Shown: positions 45,802 through 55,612, counted from the stretch's first letter. The stretch: DNA of 64,000 nt from Gammaproteobacteria bacterium (GCA_029884455.1 JAOUHU010000002.1:53889-117888), one strand, 5' to 3'. Translations and numbers: made by a program. Notes: a model not told the origin generated them from the sequence alone.

Positions 45802-47133
45802 GTGAGTAAGGACCAAGTTTTTCAGCCCTGGTTGGAGGAAAGGGGAATAAAGGACGTCGAGGCATTTGTGCCGGACATGGCCGGATCGGCGCGCGGCAAG
45901 GTCGTGCCGGCCGGGAAGTTCGGCGGCAGCCCGATGAAGCTGCCCGAGGCGATATTCGGCCAGACCATTGCCGGTGACTACGTGCTGAATCCGCACAATG
46001 TTGAGGATCGCGACATGCTGCTGGTGCCGGACCCGACGACCCTGCGCCCCGTGCCATGGTCGACCGACCCGGCAGCCTCGGTGCTGCTCGATTGTTTCCG
46101 CAGCGACGGCACGCCGGTTGATACCTCGCCGCGCGCGGTACTGCGCAACGTACTGGCGATTTATGCCAGCAAGGGATGGGTGCCCGTGGTTGCGCCCGAG
46201 GTCGAGTTCTACCTGCTGTATCCGCATTCCGACCCGAACGAGGAGGCCGAAGCGCCCGAAGGGCGGCTCGGCAGGACCGAGGGCGCGCGCCAGCCCTACA
46301 GCATCGATTCGATGAACGATTTTGACCCGTTCATCAATGACCTCTACATGCACTGTGAGGCACAGGACATCCATATCGATACCCTCTCGCAGGAAATGGG
46401 CCCGGCACAATTCGAGATCAATTTCCTGCACGGCGATGCGATTCACCTTGCCGACCAGGTGTTCCTGTTCAAGCGCACGGTTCGCGAGGTCGCGATCCTG
46501 CACAAGATGCATGCAACTTTCCTCGCCAAGCCCATGGCCGAGGAAGCCGGCAGCGCGTTGCATGTGCACCAGAGCGTCGTCGACAAGGATGGGCGCAATA
46601 TTTTCTCGGACGCGAACGGCAAACCGAGCGAATATTTCTATGGGTTCCTGGGCGGACTGCAGACCTACATGCACGACGCCATGCTGATTTTTGCGCCGTA
46701 TGTGAATTCGTATCGCCGCTTCCTGAATCCGTGGGCCTCGCCGGTAAACCTGTCCTGGGCGGTAGACAATCGCACGGTCGGCCTGCGCGTACCTGACTCA
46801 GGCCCGCAGGATCGACGTATCGAGAATCGTATTGCGGGGTCAGACGTGAATCCGTACCTGGTGCTGGCGGCGACGCTGGCCTGCGGTTATCTCGGCATGG
46901 TTGAAGGCCTGAAACCTGACGAGGCGGTAACGGGCAGCGCCTACAGCAAGGAGTTTGCCTTGCACCGCCACCTGTACGGCGCGCTGGATGCATTCAAGGC
47001 CAGCGAAGCGATGCGCAGGATTCTCGGCACTAATTTTGTCGAGCTGTACAGCATCGTCAAGGACAACGAGTATCGTCAATTCCAGGAAATCATCACGCCG
47101 TATGAGCGTGAGATCCTGATGTTTAACGTTTGA
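45802..47133 (+). CDS. puuA: Gamma-glutamylputrescine synthetase (PuuA-like), copy 2
   Basis: A 443-residue GS-fold ligase. EVEFYLLYPH, QEMGPAQFEINFLHGD, EAGSALHVHQS and NLSWAVDNRTVGLRVP are the metal, glutamate and ATP motifs. I place the start at GTG 45802 (MSKDQVFQPW), right after the puuD stop; the longer ORF start at 45757 lies within puuD. It would ligate glutamate to putrescine or another amine. Neighbours puuD, aminotransferase, agmatinase and oxidase complete the pathway. Confidence 0.9.
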   Translation: MSKDQVFQPWLEERGIKDVEAFVPDMAGSARGKVVPAGKFGGSPMKLPEAIFGQTIAGDYVLNPHNVEDRDMLLVPDPTTLRPVPWSTDPAASVLLDCFRSDGTPVDTSPRAVLRNVLAIYASKGWVPVVAPEVEFYLLYPHSDPNEEAEAPEGRLGRTEGARQPYSIDSMNDFDPFINDLYMHCEAQDIHIDTLSQEMGPAQFEINFLHGDAIHLADQVFLFKRTVREVAILHKMHATFLAKPMAEEAGSALHVHQSVVDKDGRNIFSDANGKPSEYFYGFLGGLQTYMHDAMLIFAPYVNSYRRFLNPWASPVNLSWAVDNRTVGLRVPDSGPQDRRIENRIAGSDVNPYLVLAATLACGYLGMVEGLKPDEAVTGSAYSKEFALHRHLYGALDAFKASEAMRRILGTNFVELYSIVKDNEYRQFQEIITPYEREILMFNV

Positions 47134-47141
47134 GGTGAATC

Positions 47142-48512
47142 ATGGCTGCGCTGGAAAAGCGAACCGGTAAGGACTGGCAGGAACTGGATAAGGACCATTA
47201 CCTGCATCCGTTTACGGATCACAAAAGTCTGCACAAGAAAAAGTCGCGCATTATCACGCGCGCCGAAGGTGTGTATATCTTCGACGCGGATGGCAACAAG
47301 ATCCTGGATGCTATGTCCGGGCTGTGGTGTGTGAATGCCGGGTATGGTCGCAGTGAACTGATCGATGCGGCCACCCGGCAAATGCGGGAATTGCCTTACT
47401 ACAACAGTTTTTTCCAGTGTGCGCATCCACCGGCGATCGAGCTGGCGAAGTTGCTGCAGGAGGTCTCGCCGCCGCAGATGAATCACGTGTTTTTTACCGG
47501 CTCTGGCTCGGAGTCGAATGACACGATCGTACGCATGGTGCGGCGTTACTGGGACCTGATGGGCCAGCCGGAGCGGCACACGATCATCAGCCGCAAGAAC
47601 GGTTACCACGGCTCCACCGTCGCCGCGGCCAGCCTAAGCGGCATGAAGGCCATGCATGAGCAGAGCGGATTGCCGATCCCCGGCATCGTACACGTCGAAC
47701 AACCGTACTGGTTTGGCAGCGATCACAGCTTGTCACCGGATGAATTCGGGCTGGTTGCGGCGCGCTCTATCGAAGCCAAGATCAAGGAACTTGGCGCCGA
47801 CACGATTGCCGCATTCATCGGCGAGCCGATCCAGGGCGCCGGCGGTGTGATCATTCCGCCGCACAGTTACTGGCCCGAGGTGCAACGCATCTGCGACCGC
47901 TATGGCATCTTGCTGATATCGGATGAAGTAATTACCGGATTCGGTCGGCTCGGTGCGTGGTTCGGCGCCGACTATTTCGGCACGCGGCCGGATTTCATGC
48001 CATTTGCCAAGGGTGTTACGTCGGGTTACCTGCCGCTCGGCGGTGTGCTGGTGAGTGATCGGGTTGCCGACGTCATCATCGACAAGGGCGGCGAGTTTTT
48101 TCACGGCTACACCTACTCGGGCCATCCGACCACCTGTGCGGTCGCGACGGCGAACATTCGCCTGCTGCAGCGCGAGAAACTGGTCGAGCGGGTCCGGGAC
48201 GATATTGGCCCCTACGTTCAGGCCGGCTGGGCCAAACTGGCCGAGCATCCGCTGGTCGGCGAGGCGCGCATGGTGGGACTCATGGGTGCGTTCGAACTGG
48301 TCGCCGACAAGAAGACACTGCAACGATTTGAGGGCAAGATCGGAGCCGGTACAGTGTGCCGCGACTTCCTGGTCAACGGCGGCGTAGTGATGCGCGCGGT
48401 CGGTGACACGATTATCGCGGCGCCGCCATTTGTGCTGACGCACGATGAGGCCGACGAAATGCTCGAAAAAGCCTGGAAGGGGCTCGACCTGACACAAAAG
48501 GCATTGCAATGA
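47142..48512 (+). CDS. Class III aminotransferase (putrescine/omega-amino acid:pyruvate type)
   Basis: A 456-residue PLP enzyme like SpuC and omega-amino acid:pyruvate transaminases. [13 protein letters not shown] holds the PLP-ring Asp, and [14 protein letters not shown] the Schiff-base Lys; GSGSESNDT and KNGYHGST bind phosphate. It lies 8 bases after the PuuA-like gene and overlaps the agmatinase start. It would convert putrescine to 4-aminobutanal or GABA to succinate semialdehyde; the choice cannot be made by eye. Confidence 0.9.
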   Translation: MAALEKRTGKDWQELDKDHYLHPFTDHKSLHKKKSRIITRAEGVYIFDADGNKILDAMSGLWCVNAGYGRSELIDAATRQMRELPYYNSFFQCAHPPAIELAKLLQEVSPPQMNHVFFTGSGSESNDTIVRMVRRYWDLMGQPERHTIISRKNGYHGSTVAAASLSGMKAMHEQSGLPIPGIVHVEQPYWFGSDHSLSPDEFGLVAARSIEAKIKELGADTIAAFIGEPIQGAGGVIIPPHSYWPEVQRICDRYGILLISDEVITGFGRLGAWFGADYFGTRPDFMPFAKGVTSGYLPLGGVLVSDRVADVIIDKGGEFFHGYTYSGHPTTCAVATANIRLLQREKLVERVRDDIGPYVQAGWAKLAEHPLVGEARMVGLMGAFELVADKKTLQRFEGKIGAGTVCRDFLVNGGVVMRAVGDTIIAAPPFVLTHDEADEMLEKAWKGLDLTQKALQ

Positions 48513-49465
48513 CGACACGTAAAGCCAGTGGTGACAACGCAATTACGCGCGAGAGCCTGTATGGCACGACGCCGGAACCGACGTATGCCGGCATTACGTC
48601 TTTCATGCGCCGAAAATATACTCGCGATCTCACCGGCGCGGATGTGGTTGTTACCGGGGTGCCGTTTGATACTGCGACGACCAACCGGCCGGGGGCGCGT
48701 CTCGGGCCACGCGCTATCCGTAACGCGTCGACGATCATGGCCTGGGAAAAAATGTATGGCATGGAGTTTGATCCATTCGACAGGCTGGCGGTGATCGACT
48801 ACGGCGATTGCTATTTTGACCATGGCCGGCCACAAGCTGTGCCGGACGAGATCGAGGCGCACGCCTGGGGCATCATCAGCCAGGGCCCGGCGCTGCTGAC
48901 GCTTGGCGGCGATCATTTCATCGCCTATCCGCTGCTCAAGGCGCATGTCAGGAAACACGGCGGGCCCTTGTCCTTGCTGCATTTTGATGCGCACAGCGAT
49001 ACCTGGGCAGATGCCGAAGGCCGCATTGACCACGGCACGATGTTTTACTTCGCGGCGAAACAGGGGCTGCTGGATCCCGCTACCTCGGCGCAAATCGGCT
49101 TGCGCACGAGCAATCCGGATACGATGGGATTCAATGTCCTCGATGCGCCCTGGGTACACGCCAATGGTATCGATGCCACGGTCAGGCAAGCGCGCAGGAT
49201 TCTCGGCGACAAACCGGTCTACCTGAGTTTCGATATCGATTGCCTGGATCCGAGTTACGCGCCAGGCACGGGCACGCCGGTCTGCGGCGGGCTCACCTCA
49301 CACCAGGCCATCCAGATCCTGCGTGGCCTGCAGGGGATTAATATCGTCGGCATGGACCTGGTCGAAGTGGCGCCGGCCTATGACGTAGCCGAAATCACAT
49401 CGCTCGCGGCAACACAGCTCGCGATGGAGATGTTGTACCTGTACGCCAACCGTCCGGGGCAGTAG
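48509..49465 (+). CDS. speB: Agmatinase
   Basis: A 318-residue ureohydrolase making putrescine and urea from agmatine. Mn-binding motifs: [14 protein letters not shown] and [18 protein letters not shown]. The start overlaps the aminotransferase stop (ATGA). It supplies putrescine to the surrounding Puu/Spu-type genes. No arginine decarboxylase is in view. Guanidinobutyrase activity is an alternative. Confidence 0.9.
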   Translation: MTTRKASGDNAITRESLYGTTPEPTYAGITSFMRRKYTRDLTGADVVVTGVPFDTATTNRPGARLGPRAIRNASTIMAWEKMYGMEFDPFDRLAVIDYGDCYFDHGRPQAVPDEIEAHAWGIISQGPALLTLGGDHFIAYPLLKAHVRKHGGPLSLLHFDAHSDTWADAEGRIDHGTMFYFAAKQGLLDPATSAQIGLRTSNPDTMGFNVLDAPWVHANGIDATVRQARRILGDKPVYLSFDIDCLDPSYAPGTGTPVCGGLTSHQAIQILRGLQGINIVGMDLVEVAPAYDVAEITSLAATQLAMEMLYLYANRPGQ

Positions 49466-49475
49466 GTTCCACCCG

Positions 49476-50768
49476 GTGGCTGTCGATGCTCGGGAACATA
49501 CCAGCTCCTGGTATGCGGCCACGCGCCACATCGCGACCGACTATCCTGTGCTGCATGGCGAGCATCGTTGCGATGTCGCGGTGGTGGGCGCCGGGTTCAG
49601 CGGCGTGTCCGCCAGCCTGTTCCTGGCCGAGCGGGGTTACGACATCGCGCTGATTGAAGCGAATCGCGTCGGTTGGGGTGCATCCGGGCGTAACGGTGGT
49701 CAACTGATCGGTGGATTCAGTGATCCGGCCAAGTTTGAGAAAAGATTCGGCAGCTCGGCGGCAGGCATTGTTCGCCGCATGGGCCTGGAATGTCGTGACA
49801 TCCTGGTCGAGCGCATCAATCACTACCGTATCGATTGCGATCTGAAGTTCGGCTACCTCGATGTCGCGGCGCGCGGCCGGCCGGCGGAGCTGCGAGCCCT
49901 GGAGGCGCAACTCGAGGATTGCGAGCGGCATGACTACCCGCATGCGATGCGACTGATCCGTGGCCAGGAACTTGCCGATTGGGTTCGCAGCGGTCACTAC
50001 GAGGCCGGTCTCAGCAATGCAGGCAACGGCCACCTGCATCCGCTCAATCTTTGCATTGGTGAAGCTCGCGCCGCCAGTCAGCTGGGCGCGAGGATTTTCG
50101 AGCGAACCCGCGTTACGCGGATTCAGCACGGTGCCCGGCCGGTGGTCGAGACCGAGCACGGCACGATATTTGCGAACAAGGTGATACTTGCCGGCAATGC
50201 ATACCTCCGGAACACCGAGCCAAGGCTGCGCAATGCCGTGTTTCCGGCCGGCTCATACATGCTGGCGACCGAGCCACTCAGTGAACAGCAGGTACAAAAC
50301 GTGCTGCCGGCCGATGTTGCGTGCTGCGAACAACAGATCGCGCTAAATTACTTCCGCCTGTCTCCGGACAAGCGCCTGTTGTTTGGCGGCATGTGCAACT
50401 ACTCGGGTCGCCGCCCGGCCGACATAGCTGCTGCGCTGCGTCCGCGACTGGCAAGAATTTTTCCGGTCCTGGCCAATGTTGGCGTGGACTACCAATGGGG
50501 TGGCGACATCGCAATCAGTATCAACCGCATTCCGCAATTCGGCCGCATCCAGGGCAACACTTATTATGTGCAGGGTTACTCCGGGCACGGTGTCGCACCA
50601 ACTCACCTCGCTGGCAAGATGCTGGCCGATGTCGTCTGCGGCGATGCGGAACAATTCGACCTGTTTGCGCGGGTCCGCCACTTGCGCATTCCAGGCGGCA
50701 AGTGGTTTGGCAGCCCAATGCTTGCACTGGGCATGAGTTACTTTCGTCTCAGGGAATTGCTCGGGTAA
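49476..50768 (+). CDS. puuB: FAD-dependent gamma-glutamylputrescine oxidase (PuuB-like)
   Basis: A 430-residue DAO-family flavoprotein. The dinucleotide fold is VAVVGAGFSGVSASLFLAER (about 31-50), followed by EANRVGWGASGRNGGQL, a PuuB/OrdL signature. SWYAATRH near the N terminus is also typical. GTG start at 49476. It oxidises gamma-glutamylputrescine to the aldehyde with H2O2 release. An aldehyde dehydrogenase (PuuC) is not in the window. Confidence 0.9.
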   Translation: MAVDAREHTSSWYAATRHIATDYPVLHGEHRCDVAVVGAGFSGVSASLFLAERGYDIALIEANRVGWGASGRNGGQLIGGFSDPAKFEKRFGSSAAGIVRRMGLECRDILVERINHYRIDCDLKFGYLDVAARGRPAELRALEAQLEDCERHDYPHAMRLIRGQELADWVRSGHYEAGLSNAGNGHLHPLNLCIGEARAASQLGARIFERTRVTRIQHGARPVVETEHGTIFANKVILAGNAYLRNTEPRLRNAVFPAGSYMLATEPLSEQQVQNVLPADVACCEQQIALNYFRLSPDKRLLFGGMCNYSGRRPADIAAALRPRLARIFPVLANVGVDYQWGGDIAISINRIPQFGRIQGNTYYVQGYSGHGVAPTHLAGKMLADVVCGDAEQFDLFARVRHLRIPGGKWFGSPMLALGMSYFRLRELLG

Positions 50769-50773
50769 TCAAG

Positions 50774-51685
50774 ATGCACGCCACGGATTTACTGAAATTC
50801 TTCGATGCCCGTGCCGCGCGTAAGGAGCAGCTGGTACTGGTCACGGTGCTGGCAACGCATGGCTCGACTTACAGCAAGGCAGGTGATTTCATTCTCATCG
50901 ATGCCGCCGGCGTTGTCTGCGGCATGCTGTCCGGCGGTTGCCTCGAGAGCGATCTCGCGGTGCGTGCGCGCGTGGTGCTGGAATCCGGCAAGGCGCAAAC
51001 CGCAACTTATGAGCTTGCGGCTGGCGATGAAGACATCTGGGGCCTCGGTGTTGGCTGCGATGGTTCGATGACCGTGTACCTGCAGCCACTGATTGCGGCA
51101 CACAATTATCAGCCGTTCACAGCGATGGCGAGTGCGCTGCGCGGTCAAACGCCAGCGAAAGTCAGGATAGAGAAGGGTGACGGCACGCTGCTGCTGGAAC
51201 TAGCGGTGCGTCCGCCGCCGCACATACTGATACTCGGTGCCGGCCGCGACGCGGTGCCATTGGCGCAGCTCGTCGACGGACTCGGCTGGCGCTGCAGCGT
51301 GTTCGATCACCGGCCGGCTTACATCGAGAACCCGGAGTTTCCCGCCGCCTGTGCAAAACATTGTGCCCAGGCTGACGCGCTCCCGAGTGTCGTCGACCTG
51401 TCGCTGATCGATAGCGCCATAGTCATGAGCCATCACCTGTCCAGCGATCGCGCCTACCTGCGAGCCCTGGCGGACACGGCCATCGACTATGTCGGCTTGC
51501 TCGGTCCACCGGCAAGAAAGCAACGTTTGTTATCAGAGCTCGGCGATCAGGGTGCCGCCTTGGCCGGCCGCCTGCACGGACCGGCCGGGCTGCGCCTTGG
51601 CGGGCGCGGGCCGGAACTGATCGCGCTCGCCATCGTTGCACACATGCAGCAAGTGCTGCACGCCGGGTCATCAGCAAGCGCTTAA
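50774..51685 (+). CDS. XdhC/CoxI-family protein
   Basis: A 303-residue protein with an XdhC N-terminal domain (LATHGSTYSKAGDFILID, GMLSGGCLESDLAVRA) and a C-terminal Rossmann domain (HILILGAGRDAVPLAQLV). XdhC proteins bind and sulfurate molybdenum cofactor for xanthine dehydrogenase-type enzymes. No molybdenum hydroxylase is nearby, so its partner is elsewhere. Start ATG 50774, five bases after puuB; longer in-frame readings run inside puuB. It ends overlapping the stop of the TetR gene on the other strand. Confidence 0.88.
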   Translation: MHATDLLKFFDARAARKEQLVLVTVLATHGSTYSKAGDFILIDAAGVVCGMLSGGCLESDLAVRARVVLESGKAQTATYELAAGDEDIWGLGVGCDGSMTVYLQPLIAAHNYQPFTAMASALRGQTPAKVRIEKGDGTLLLELAVRPPPHILILGAGRDAVPLAQLVDGLGWRCSVFDHRPAYIENPEFPAACAKHCAQADALPSVVDLSLIDSAIVMSHHLSSDRAYLRALADTAIDYVGLLGPPARKQRLLSELGDQGAALAGRLHGPAGLRLGGRGPELIALAIVAHMQQVLHAGSSASA

Positions 51686-52347
51686 TGTTGCGCTGGCAGG
51701 TTTCCCGGCAGGAAGGTGCGAATAATCATTTCGGCGAGCTCGTCACGCTGTGCCTGGTCGTCGAAATTGATGTTGCTGGTACCTTTGACCTCCAGTCCGA
51801 GCGCGAGTAATCCGCCCGCGGAGACGCGAATCATGTTGTACAGCAGGGCGGGATTGCCGGGCGGCGCGATACCAAGTTCCTGCAGCTTCACCAGGTGGCC
51901 CGACACCATGGCATAGAGCGGCTTCAGATGCGTCGCTACCAGCCAGTCGAGCCGGTCACTTGGATAACTGGATTCCTGCAGGATGATCTTGTGCAGGGCC
52001 GGGTGACCGAAAGAGTGCTTGACGTAAGTACGAATAAACGCTTCGGCGCGCGCTTTTGGATCGATCTCCGGCACTTCAGCCATCGCCTTGACCAGCGAAA
52101 TATTGAATTCACGGAAGATCCGGTTGGCCGCCGCGCGCCATAACTCACCCTTATTCTTGAAGTGGTAGGTAATCAACGGGTGGTGCACCCTGGCACGTTC
52201 GGCTATGTCACGCGTTGATGTGCCCATGAAGCCATTCGTTGAAAAGGCCGCAATAGCTGCATCCAACAGCTTTTGCTGCGTGAGAATGCTGCGCTGTTGT
52301 TGTTTTCTGCCCGCACTCGTGCCGGCAGCCGCTCGTTCGACGCCCAC
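51682..52347 (-). CDS. TetR-family regulator
   Basis: A 221-residue regulator. Helix-turn-helix about 22-68: KLLDAAIAAFSTNGF, STRDIAERARVHHPLITYHF. The C-terminal domain is of the medium-length ligand-binding type. It lies at the end of the polyamine cluster, convergent with the XdhC gene. It might control the cluster, but no matching dyad was identified at the cluster's start. The first 15 residues (VERAAAGTSAGRKQQQ) are probably disordered. Confidence 0.88.
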   Translation of the reverse strand: MGVERAAAGTSAGRKQQQRSILTQQKLLDAAIAAFSTNGFMGTSTRDIAERARVHHPLITYHFKNKGELWRAAANRIFREFNISLVKAMAEVPEIDPKARAEAFIRTYVKHSFGHPALHKIILQESSYPSDRLDWLVATHLKPLYAMVSGHLVKLQELGIAPPGNPALLYNMIRVSAGGLLALGLEVKGTSNINFDDQAQRDELAEMIIRTFLPGNLPAQH

Positions 52348-52439
52348 TGTCTGTCCCCGCCCGTCTTGCTATTGACGAGGGCTAGGTTAGCCCGAACCGC
52401 GTATTTAGTCCAGATTGGAAGGATTAGGCAGGGGAGCGA

Positions 52440-55397
52440 CTACTCGACCGCGAACATCATGCGCACGGCCGCGCGCTTCTGAACGGCGACGCCATTCTCG
52501 ATAACCGGTTCGAATTCCCATGCCTCGACCGCGCTGACAGCCGAGTCCACAAAGGTTATGCCGGGTTCCGAGTCGCGTACCGAGACGTTGCTTACGCTGC
52601 CATCGATGTCCACCGTAAACACCACGTCTACCCAACCCGACGTGCCCCGTCGTTGCGCCGCCCGGGGATACTTTGGACCAACGTACTTGGTGCGTACCAG
52701 GCTGCTGACGGCGACCGGCCTCGACTCATCAATGCTGCTATTCGCGCCTGTAGCGGCCGTAGCATCACTCTCTGCCACCGTGGTCGCTGCCGTGTCTTCG
52801 TTCTCAATCGAATCCTCGCCTGCAACTTCACTGGCTGCAGCAATGGCAGCCGCGGCGGCGGCTTGCTCGGCTGCCCGTTGTTCCGCCGCCAGCGTGTCGG
52901 CGGCAGCTTTTTCGGCTGCCAATTTTTCAGCCGCCGCGCGTTCCGCAGCCGCTTTTTCCGCAGCCGCTTTTTCGGCAGCCGCTTTTTCGGCAGCCGCTTT
53001 TTCGGCAGCCGCGCGTTCCGCAGCCGCTTTTTCAGCGGCAGCACGTTGCTGCTGGGCGCGAATTGCCTCTGCCTCACGGTTACGCGCTGTGCTCAATACA
53101 GCGGTCGCAGAATTCAGTTCATTGCTGCCCGGATCCAGTCGACGGGCATCGGCGAGCAGGTTCTCCGCATTGTCGAAATTACCTGCGTCGATTTCAGTGC
53201 GCGCCTGCAGTACCAGTTTACTGGCAACGACGTTGAGACCCTGACGCGCCGCGGAGTTACCCGGGTCATTGCTCAGCGCAAGCTCAAAATAGTAGCGCGC
53301 ATTGTCATTTGATGGCGCTGTCAGCTTGCCCTCGTCGAGACGCATTGTCGCTCTTGCCAATACGTCGTCAACTCGCTGCGCACTTTGCGCGGCGCTAAGT
53401 TCATTGGCGAGCATTGCAAGTTCGGTACCATCACCGGAATTCAAGGCACGGGCACCGTTCAGTGCAGCGGACGCGTCCTCGAATCGGCCATCACGAATTG
53501 CGAGCCGTGCGGAATCGACAAAATTGCGCAGCTGAATCTGCACCAGCTGTGCATTGAGGAACGGCAAGCGAGCGTTGTCGGCATCCGCCAGGGAGACGCG
53601 CTGCAGAGCCGCCTCTGCGTCCAGCGTGTTTTTTGCGAGCAGTGCGGACTCGGCCATGCTGAGAGCCTGCGCGATTGCGTCGTTGAGTTCCGTGGTGATC
53701 GTTTCATTGGCTGGCGCTGCTGTTGCAGCGGCCAGGTAAAATTCGATCGCGTTGCTGCCCGGTGGATTGAATATTTGTCCGGCGGACACTGCGAGGCGCG
53801 CGTCGCTTAGCAATTCATCAAGGTTCGCCTCACCAGATCCGCTGCCGGACGGCGAATCCAAAACCGGATTTGCCTCGGTAACGCGTGGCGTGCCAGAAAT
53901 CGGCTCTTTGCTCGGTACAGGCTGATTGGATCCGCCAAACAGCCACCAGCCAAGACCCAGCGCGACGACGATGCCGACGGCGCCAATACCGAGAAGTTTT
54001 GCACTGGGGAACGTCGAGCTTGCAGATCCGACTGCCAGGGCCGGCGCGGGAGGCACCACGGCCTCAGGGGCCGATGTACTTTTGCGGCTCGTTACCGAGG
54101 CGAAAGTAGAGCCGACCGTACGCGCGATATCGGTCATGGTTTCGGTAAAACTCTTGTCGTCCCCGCCGAACGCATCGCCCAGGGCATCACTCATTAGAGA
54201 CCCGGAATTGTCGGGCGCCCGACGCGGTTCGACCTTGATGACCGGAACCGTTTGCGACTGTGACGGCTTTGGCGGCTCCGCGGTTATTTTCGCTGCCGGT
54301 TTCGGTGTTGGTTTCGGTGCCGGTTTTGCCTGCGGCTTCGTGCTCGAAGCGACTTTCGGCGCCGGTTTCGGCGCAGCCGCTTTGGGTTCCGCGGCCGGTG
54401 TGACTGCGGGCGCAGGTCTTGGTGCTGCCTTGGTTTCGGCCGCCGCGCCAATAGAACGAAAAGCCGCATCCGGGGCTTCAAGGTGGTGCTTGACGGAAGC
54501 CTCGATCGCGAGTCGCGCTCGACCAGGCGAGACCGGCTTCAACAGGAAGCGATATACCTTGCCGCGATTGATGAGATCCATGAGCATTTCGCCGTCATCA
54601 CGGCGACCCGCGACGATCGCGACCAGGCGTGGCGCAGTCGTGCGCAGGTGTAGAGTCAGTTTTTCAACGTTGTCGCCCACCATCGCTGCGTCGATGACTG
54701 CGACGCCGACCTTGTGCTTGCGTACTGCATCATCGGCCTGGGCCAAAGTATTGGCATAAATGATGTTGTGGATGCCACGTGTGGACTCCCTGACCGTAAC
54801 CAGGAATTCTTCATCCTTGGTCAGTACCAGCACGTCGACCGCGCGGGCTCCCACATTTGCCTGCGCCGATACTTTGTCGGGGTTCAGGATCGGCATTCTG
54901 CCGGTAACGTCAGTGATTATCGGCGCACCGTTCTCGGCCGTTTCCATGACGATGTGCTCGCCGGTCGGCTCGTCCATGTACGCCGTCGTGTCGTTCGCGG
55001 ACTGTGCGAGAGCCATGAGCCGGCTCTGCCGCGTCGCATTATCGATGATCGTGCGCAATGTTTCGGCGGTTACTCCGCCGCGAACGACCTGGAATACCTC
55101 GCGATCGCCGACCAGTGCTTCGACACCTTCGCCATCATTACCGGCCAGCAGGATGCCGATGGTCTCCGGTGAACGCTTTTTTGCCTCGCGCAGCGCGTCG
55201 AGACCGCTCATGCCTGGCAACACCTGTGCCGTGACAATGACGTCGATGGACGTCTGGCCGAGTGTACTGAGTGCTTCACTGCCGCTGGTCGCACAGTGCA
55301 CCGTATAACGATCGCCGAAGCCGGTACTCAACTTGTCCAGCGTACTTTGCTCGCTATGCAGTAGCAGAATCTGTGTTTTGAATCTTTCCAGCGACAC
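52440..55397 (-). CDS. Receiver-receiver-TM-repeat-TonB fusion protein
   Basis: A 985-residue protein. Receiver 1 (about 6-125) has Ala57 where the phospho-acceptor Asp belongs (VIVTAQVLPGMSG), so it is a pseudo-receiver. Receiver 2 (about 187-305) keeps D236 (VAVIDAAMV) and K287 (FLLKPVSP). A Pro/Ala/Lys-rich linker (320-400) and one TM helix (468-487) follow. The periplasmic part has TPR-like helical repeats (about 530-790), an Ala-Glu-Lys coiled coil (about 795-850) and a TonB C-terminal domain (about 900-985; YPRAAQRRGTSGWVDVVFTV, AVEAWEFEPVIENG). It would join a cytoplasmic signal input to a TonB-like output. No ExbB or ExbD gene is adjacent. Confidence 0.85.
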   Translation of the reverse strand: MSLERFKTQILLLHSEQSTLDKLSTGFGDRYTVHCATSGSEALSTLGQTSIDVIVTAQVLPGMSGLDALREAKKRSPETIGILLAGNDGEGVEALVGDREVFQVVRGGVTAETLRTIIDNATRQSRLMALAQSANDTTAYMDEPTGEHIVMETAENGAPIITDVTGRMPILNPDKVSAQANVGARAVDVLVLTKDEEFLVTVRESTRGIHNIIYANTLAQADDAVRKHKVGVAVIDAAMVGDNVEKLTLHLRTTAPRLVAIVAGRRDDGEMLMDLINRGKVYRFLLKPVSPGRARLAIEASVKHHLEAPDAAFRSIGAAAETKAAPRPAPAVTPAAEPKAAAPKPAPKVASSTKPQAKPAPKPTPKPAAKITAEPPKPSQSQTVPVIKVEPRRAPDNSGSLMSDALGDAFGGDDKSFTETMTDIARTVGSTFASVTSRKSTSAPEAVVPPAPALAVGSASSTFPSAKLLGIGAVGIVVALGLGWWLFGGSNQPVPSKEPISGTPRVTEANPVLDSPSGSGSGEANLDELLSDARLAVSAGQIFNPPGSNAIEFYLAAATAAPANETITTELNDAIAQALSMAESALLAKNTLDAEAALQRVSLADADNARLPFLNAQLVQIQLRNFVDSARLAIRDGRFEDASAALNGARALNSGDGTELAMLANELSAAQSAQRVDDVLARATMRLDEGKLTAPSNDNARYYFELALSNDPGNSAARQGLNVVASKLVLQARTEIDAGNFDNAENLLADARRLDPGSNELNSATAVLSTARNREAEAIRAQQQRAAAEKAAAERAAAEKAAAEKAAAEKAAAEKAAAERAAAEKLAAEKAAADTLAAEQRAAEQAAAAAAIAAASEVAGEDSIENEDTAATTVAESDATAATGANSSIDESRPVAVSSLVRTKYVGPKYPRAAQRRGTSGWVDVVFTVDIDGSVSNVSVRDSEPGITFVDSAVSAVEAWEFEPVIENGVAVQKRAAVRMMFAVE
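52892..53045 (-). repeat. 15-base tandem repeats encoding the Ala-Glu-Lys coiled coil
   Basis: Near-identical copies of a 15-base unit (GCAGCCGCTTTTTCG on the plus strand, with variants) run through this stretch and encode AAAEK or AAAER pentapeptides in the TonB fusion protein. Such repeats expand and contract by slippage without breaking the frame, so length variation between strains is expected. Similar Ala-rich spans occur in TolA and TonB spacers. Confidence 0.8.
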
Positions 55398-55566
55398 CGC
55401 CGCGCCTCCATGGTTTATGTCGAATTGAGCACGAGGTCCTTCGTGTCGGGGGAGTATAGCCCCGGGTTTGGCGCGGGGTGTCGCCCGGGGCAGACAGAGT
55501 TTTCAATCTGTGACGCGCCGCACAGTCAAAGTGCAGGCCTCGTCACAGTTGGGTTTCAGCAGCTCC

Positions 55567-55612
55567 AAAAGGGGTCAGAGCCCTTTTTGAAAAAAGGGCT
55601 CTGACCCCTTTT
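55567..55612. repeat. Perfect 22-base inverted repeat with GGGGTCAGAGCCC core
   Basis: The left arm 55567-55588 and right arm 55591-55612 are exact reverse complements around a two-base loop. It lies 12 bases past the thrS stop and ends in T runs on both strands, so it can act as a bidirectional terminator. The core GGGGTCAGAGCCC is a widely scattered intergenic motif in proteobacteria, often beside REP-type transposases, as I recall; no transposase gene is here. Confidence 0.85.

Noticed and set aside
52892..53045. Tandem 15-base repeats as a CRISPR-like or regulatory array
   Set aside because: Units are contiguous with no spacers and encode an in-frame AAAEK coiled coil.
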